Position numbers and translations under genes: made by a program. Positions 62,535-64,000 of a stretch of 64,000 bases of DNA are shown piece by piece. How positions within the stretch are numbered: position 1 is the first letter of the stretch; each line of letters opens with the position of its first letter. The notes below the pieces were generated by a model. That model was not told the origin of the DNA, made no database searches, and saw only the letters and a program-made list of their open reading frames with translations. Source of the stretch: Actinomyces sp. oral taxon 171 str. F0337. Its GTDB lineage: Bacteria; Actinomycetota; Actinomycetes; Actinomycetales; Actinomycetaceae. The DNA is taken from positions 1,860,001 to 1,924,000 of the forward strand of contig NZ_CP040005.1 in the NCBI RefSeq assembly GCF_005696555.1, read 5' to 3'.

Positions 62535-64000
62535 ATGAGGAGCGCAGCCGCCGCCACCGCGCAGCGCCCGCTGCACCGGTGGGCACGTCAGGTACCGCTA
62601 CGCGATTACCAGCAGGAAGTGCTTGATCGGCTCCACCCCGACGACGGCTCCACGTTGCACCTGCTCGCACCGCCGGGAGCAGGTAAGACTCTCGTGGGGC
62701 TGGAGCTGGCCGTACGCAACGGCCGTCGTGCGCTCGTCCTAGCACCCACCACGGTCATCAGGGCCCAGTGGATCCATCAAGCGCAGAAGCTCTACACCTC
62801 CCCCGCCTCCGGCTCCTCTTCGGTCACCGACTCGGTCAACGCCCGCCTGCCGAGCGCGCGTCTGGAGCAGGTGGCAGAGTGCGCCGACCTGACGGTTCTG
62901 ACCTATCAGTCTCTGGCCGTCGTCGACTCCTCCCCCGCCTGGAACGAAGCGGCCCGCTCGCGCTGGGTCACTGAGCTCACTGCTGACGGACGAAGCGCCG
63001 TGAGCGCCGAGGCGTGGTTGAGGCGGCTGGAGGCCGACAACCCCAGGGCCTACACCCGCGGGATCCGTTCACGCACCGCCATCATCCGCCGCCAGGTCGA
63101 TGAGCTCGACGACGCCGCCGTCGCCTCTCTTCTGGGACCTGGTGCCCAGGCACGTCTGGACACACTCATCGAAGCGGGTGTCACCACCATCATCCTCGAC
63201 GAGTGCCACCATCTGAGGGCCCACTGGGCCGTCGTCGTCCACTACCTCGCACGGCGCCTGAGGCGAGCGGGCCTGTCTCCCACTCTCATCGGCCTGACGG
63301 CCACTGGACCTTCGGACGAGGACCGGTCATCCCGGCGCTATCGTGCGCTCCTGGGCGACGTCGACGCCGAGATTCCGGTTCCTGCCGTCATCCGCGCCGG
63401 TCATCTCGCCCCATGTCGTCAGCTGGCCTGGTTCACGCTCCCGTCCCCGGAGGAAACGGAGTTCCTGACCACCGCCGGAGAAGAGCTTCATCACCGGATA
63501 GACGAGCTGCTGCTGAGCCCTGACGGCGTCGACTACCTGCTAGAAGTCGTCGCCCCACCCGCTCCGACCACCGCACTCGGTGACGGGGGCGGGCTGGAAC
63601 CACCCCCTCGTACCCGCAGAGCGGATGGTGACCGTGCCTCTGCAGCGACTAGGCCTCCTGGGGATGACGAACTGGTGCGTCGGATCGTTGCGGGTTTCGA
63701 CGCCGATCCGACACTGGCCGCGTCCGCGGCCGCGCTGCTGCAGAGAATAGGCAGCTACCGGGCCACGGCTCTGAGCACCCGGGTTGTTCCGCTCCTGCCC
63801 GAGCTCGAGCTGCTCGATCTTGACGATGAGCTCAGGCTCCTGGGTCGGTACGCTCATGACCGGCTCCTGGCAGTGCCCGAGCGCCGGCGGGACTGGGAGT
63901 CCACGCGCGAGCTGCTGAGAGGTTTCGGCCTGTACCTGACCGATTCCGGCATCCGGGCGGGACGATCCCCGGTGGATACCATCACTGCCGCATCGAGGGC
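62535..64000 (+). CDS. DEAD/DEAH-type SF2 helicase, truncated by window end
   Basis: ATG 62535 with GAGGTGAGAC upstream opens a frame that runs to the window edge (488 codons). Motif I is LLAPPGAGKTLVGLELA near residue 49, motif Ia LVLAPTTVIRAQW, motif II IILDECHHLRAHW (DECH) near 222, motif III LTATGPSDED near 254. The second RecA domain is beyond the window. The motif spacing and HLAPCRQLAWF resemble XPB/RIG-like DEAD/DEAH helicases of actinobacteria. It may act in DNA repair or defence; the sequence does not show which. It is the third gene of a plus-strand operon. Confidence 0.9.
   Translation, partial: MRSAAAATAQRPLHRWARQVPLRDYQQEVLDRLHPDDGSTLHLLAPPGAGKTLVGLELAVRNGRRALVLAPTTVIRAQWIHQAQKLYTSPASGSSSVTDSVNARLPSARLEQVAECADLTVLTYQSLAVVDSSPAWNEAARSRWVTELTADGRSAVSAEAWLRRLEADNPRAYTRGIRSRTAIIRRQVDELDDAAVASLLGPGAQARLDTLIEAGVTTIILDECHHLRAHWAVVVHYLARRLRRAGLSPTLIGLTATGPSDEDRSSRRYRALLGDVDAEIPVPAVIRAGHLAPCRQLAWFTLPSPEETEFLTTAGEELHHRIDELLLSPDGVDYLLEVVAPPAPTTALGDGGGLEPPPRTRRADGDRASAATRPPGDDELVRRIVAGFDADPTLAASAAALLQRIGSYRATALSTRVVPLLPELELLDLDDELRLLGRYAHDRLLAVPERRRDWESTRELLRGFGLYLTDSGIRAGRSPVDTITAASR

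Overview
The window is a GC-rich chromosomal segment of a Gram-positive actinobacterium, most likely an oral-type Actinomyces or close relative. This rests on a complete dcw (division and cell wall) cluster without ftsA or ddl, on WhiB-type and HelD-type actinobacterial proteins, on DUF3040 beside mraZ, and on start codons placed directly behind -10 boxes. No rRNA, tRNA, CRISPR array, transposase or phage gene was seen.

Region 1 (1-18.2 kb, minus strand) is the dcw cluster, transcribed from mraZ towards position 1: mraZ, rsmH, ftsL-like, ftsI, murE, murF, mraY, murD, ftsW, murG, murC, ftsQ, ftsZ, pgeF. Many junctions are 4-bp ATGA/GTGA overlaps. mraZ is preceded by boxes in exact 10-bp register that look like the MraZ operator, with two more box clusters in the opposite orientation further upstream.

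Region 2 (18.8-31 kb) holds a DUF3040 membrane protein, dinB, a spermidine-synthase-like methyltransferase-fold protein, a PAC2 protein, a HelD-like helicase, two tandem acyl-CoA ligases and a pyrimidine-dimer-glycosylase-family protein.

Region 3 (30-61 kb, mostly minus strand) is the conserved actinobacterial translation/RNA backbone rimP-nusA-ylxR-infB / rbfA-truB / ribF-rpsO / pnp-M16 peptidase / dapB / dapA, broken at several junctions by accessory blocks. These blocks are: MarR + PEBP and TetR/SDR (32.8-35.9 kb); fucO (40.3-41.4 kb); an ABC exporter pair plus a Cys-rich small protein (43.2-46.8 kb); and a nitric-oxide/molybdoenzyme block (48.7-55.7 kb) with rarD, a slipin, a membrane protein carrying a WhiB-like tetracysteine motif, a quinol-type nitric oxide reductase and a fused cytochrome b-molybdopterin oxidoreductase.

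Region 4 (61.2-64 kb, plus strand) holds a Tat-type ferritin-like lipoprotein (DUF4439), a small membrane-anchored protein and the start of an SF2 helicase cut off by the window edge.

The most unusual observations are the membrane-bound WhiB-like Cys motif translationally coupled to the NO reductase, the NsrR-like core in the adjacent divergent promoter region, the two competing hairpins covering the infB ribosome binding site, the three MraZ-box clusters, and a recurring TANNNT-N6-start-codon arrangement that predicts leaderless mRNAs.
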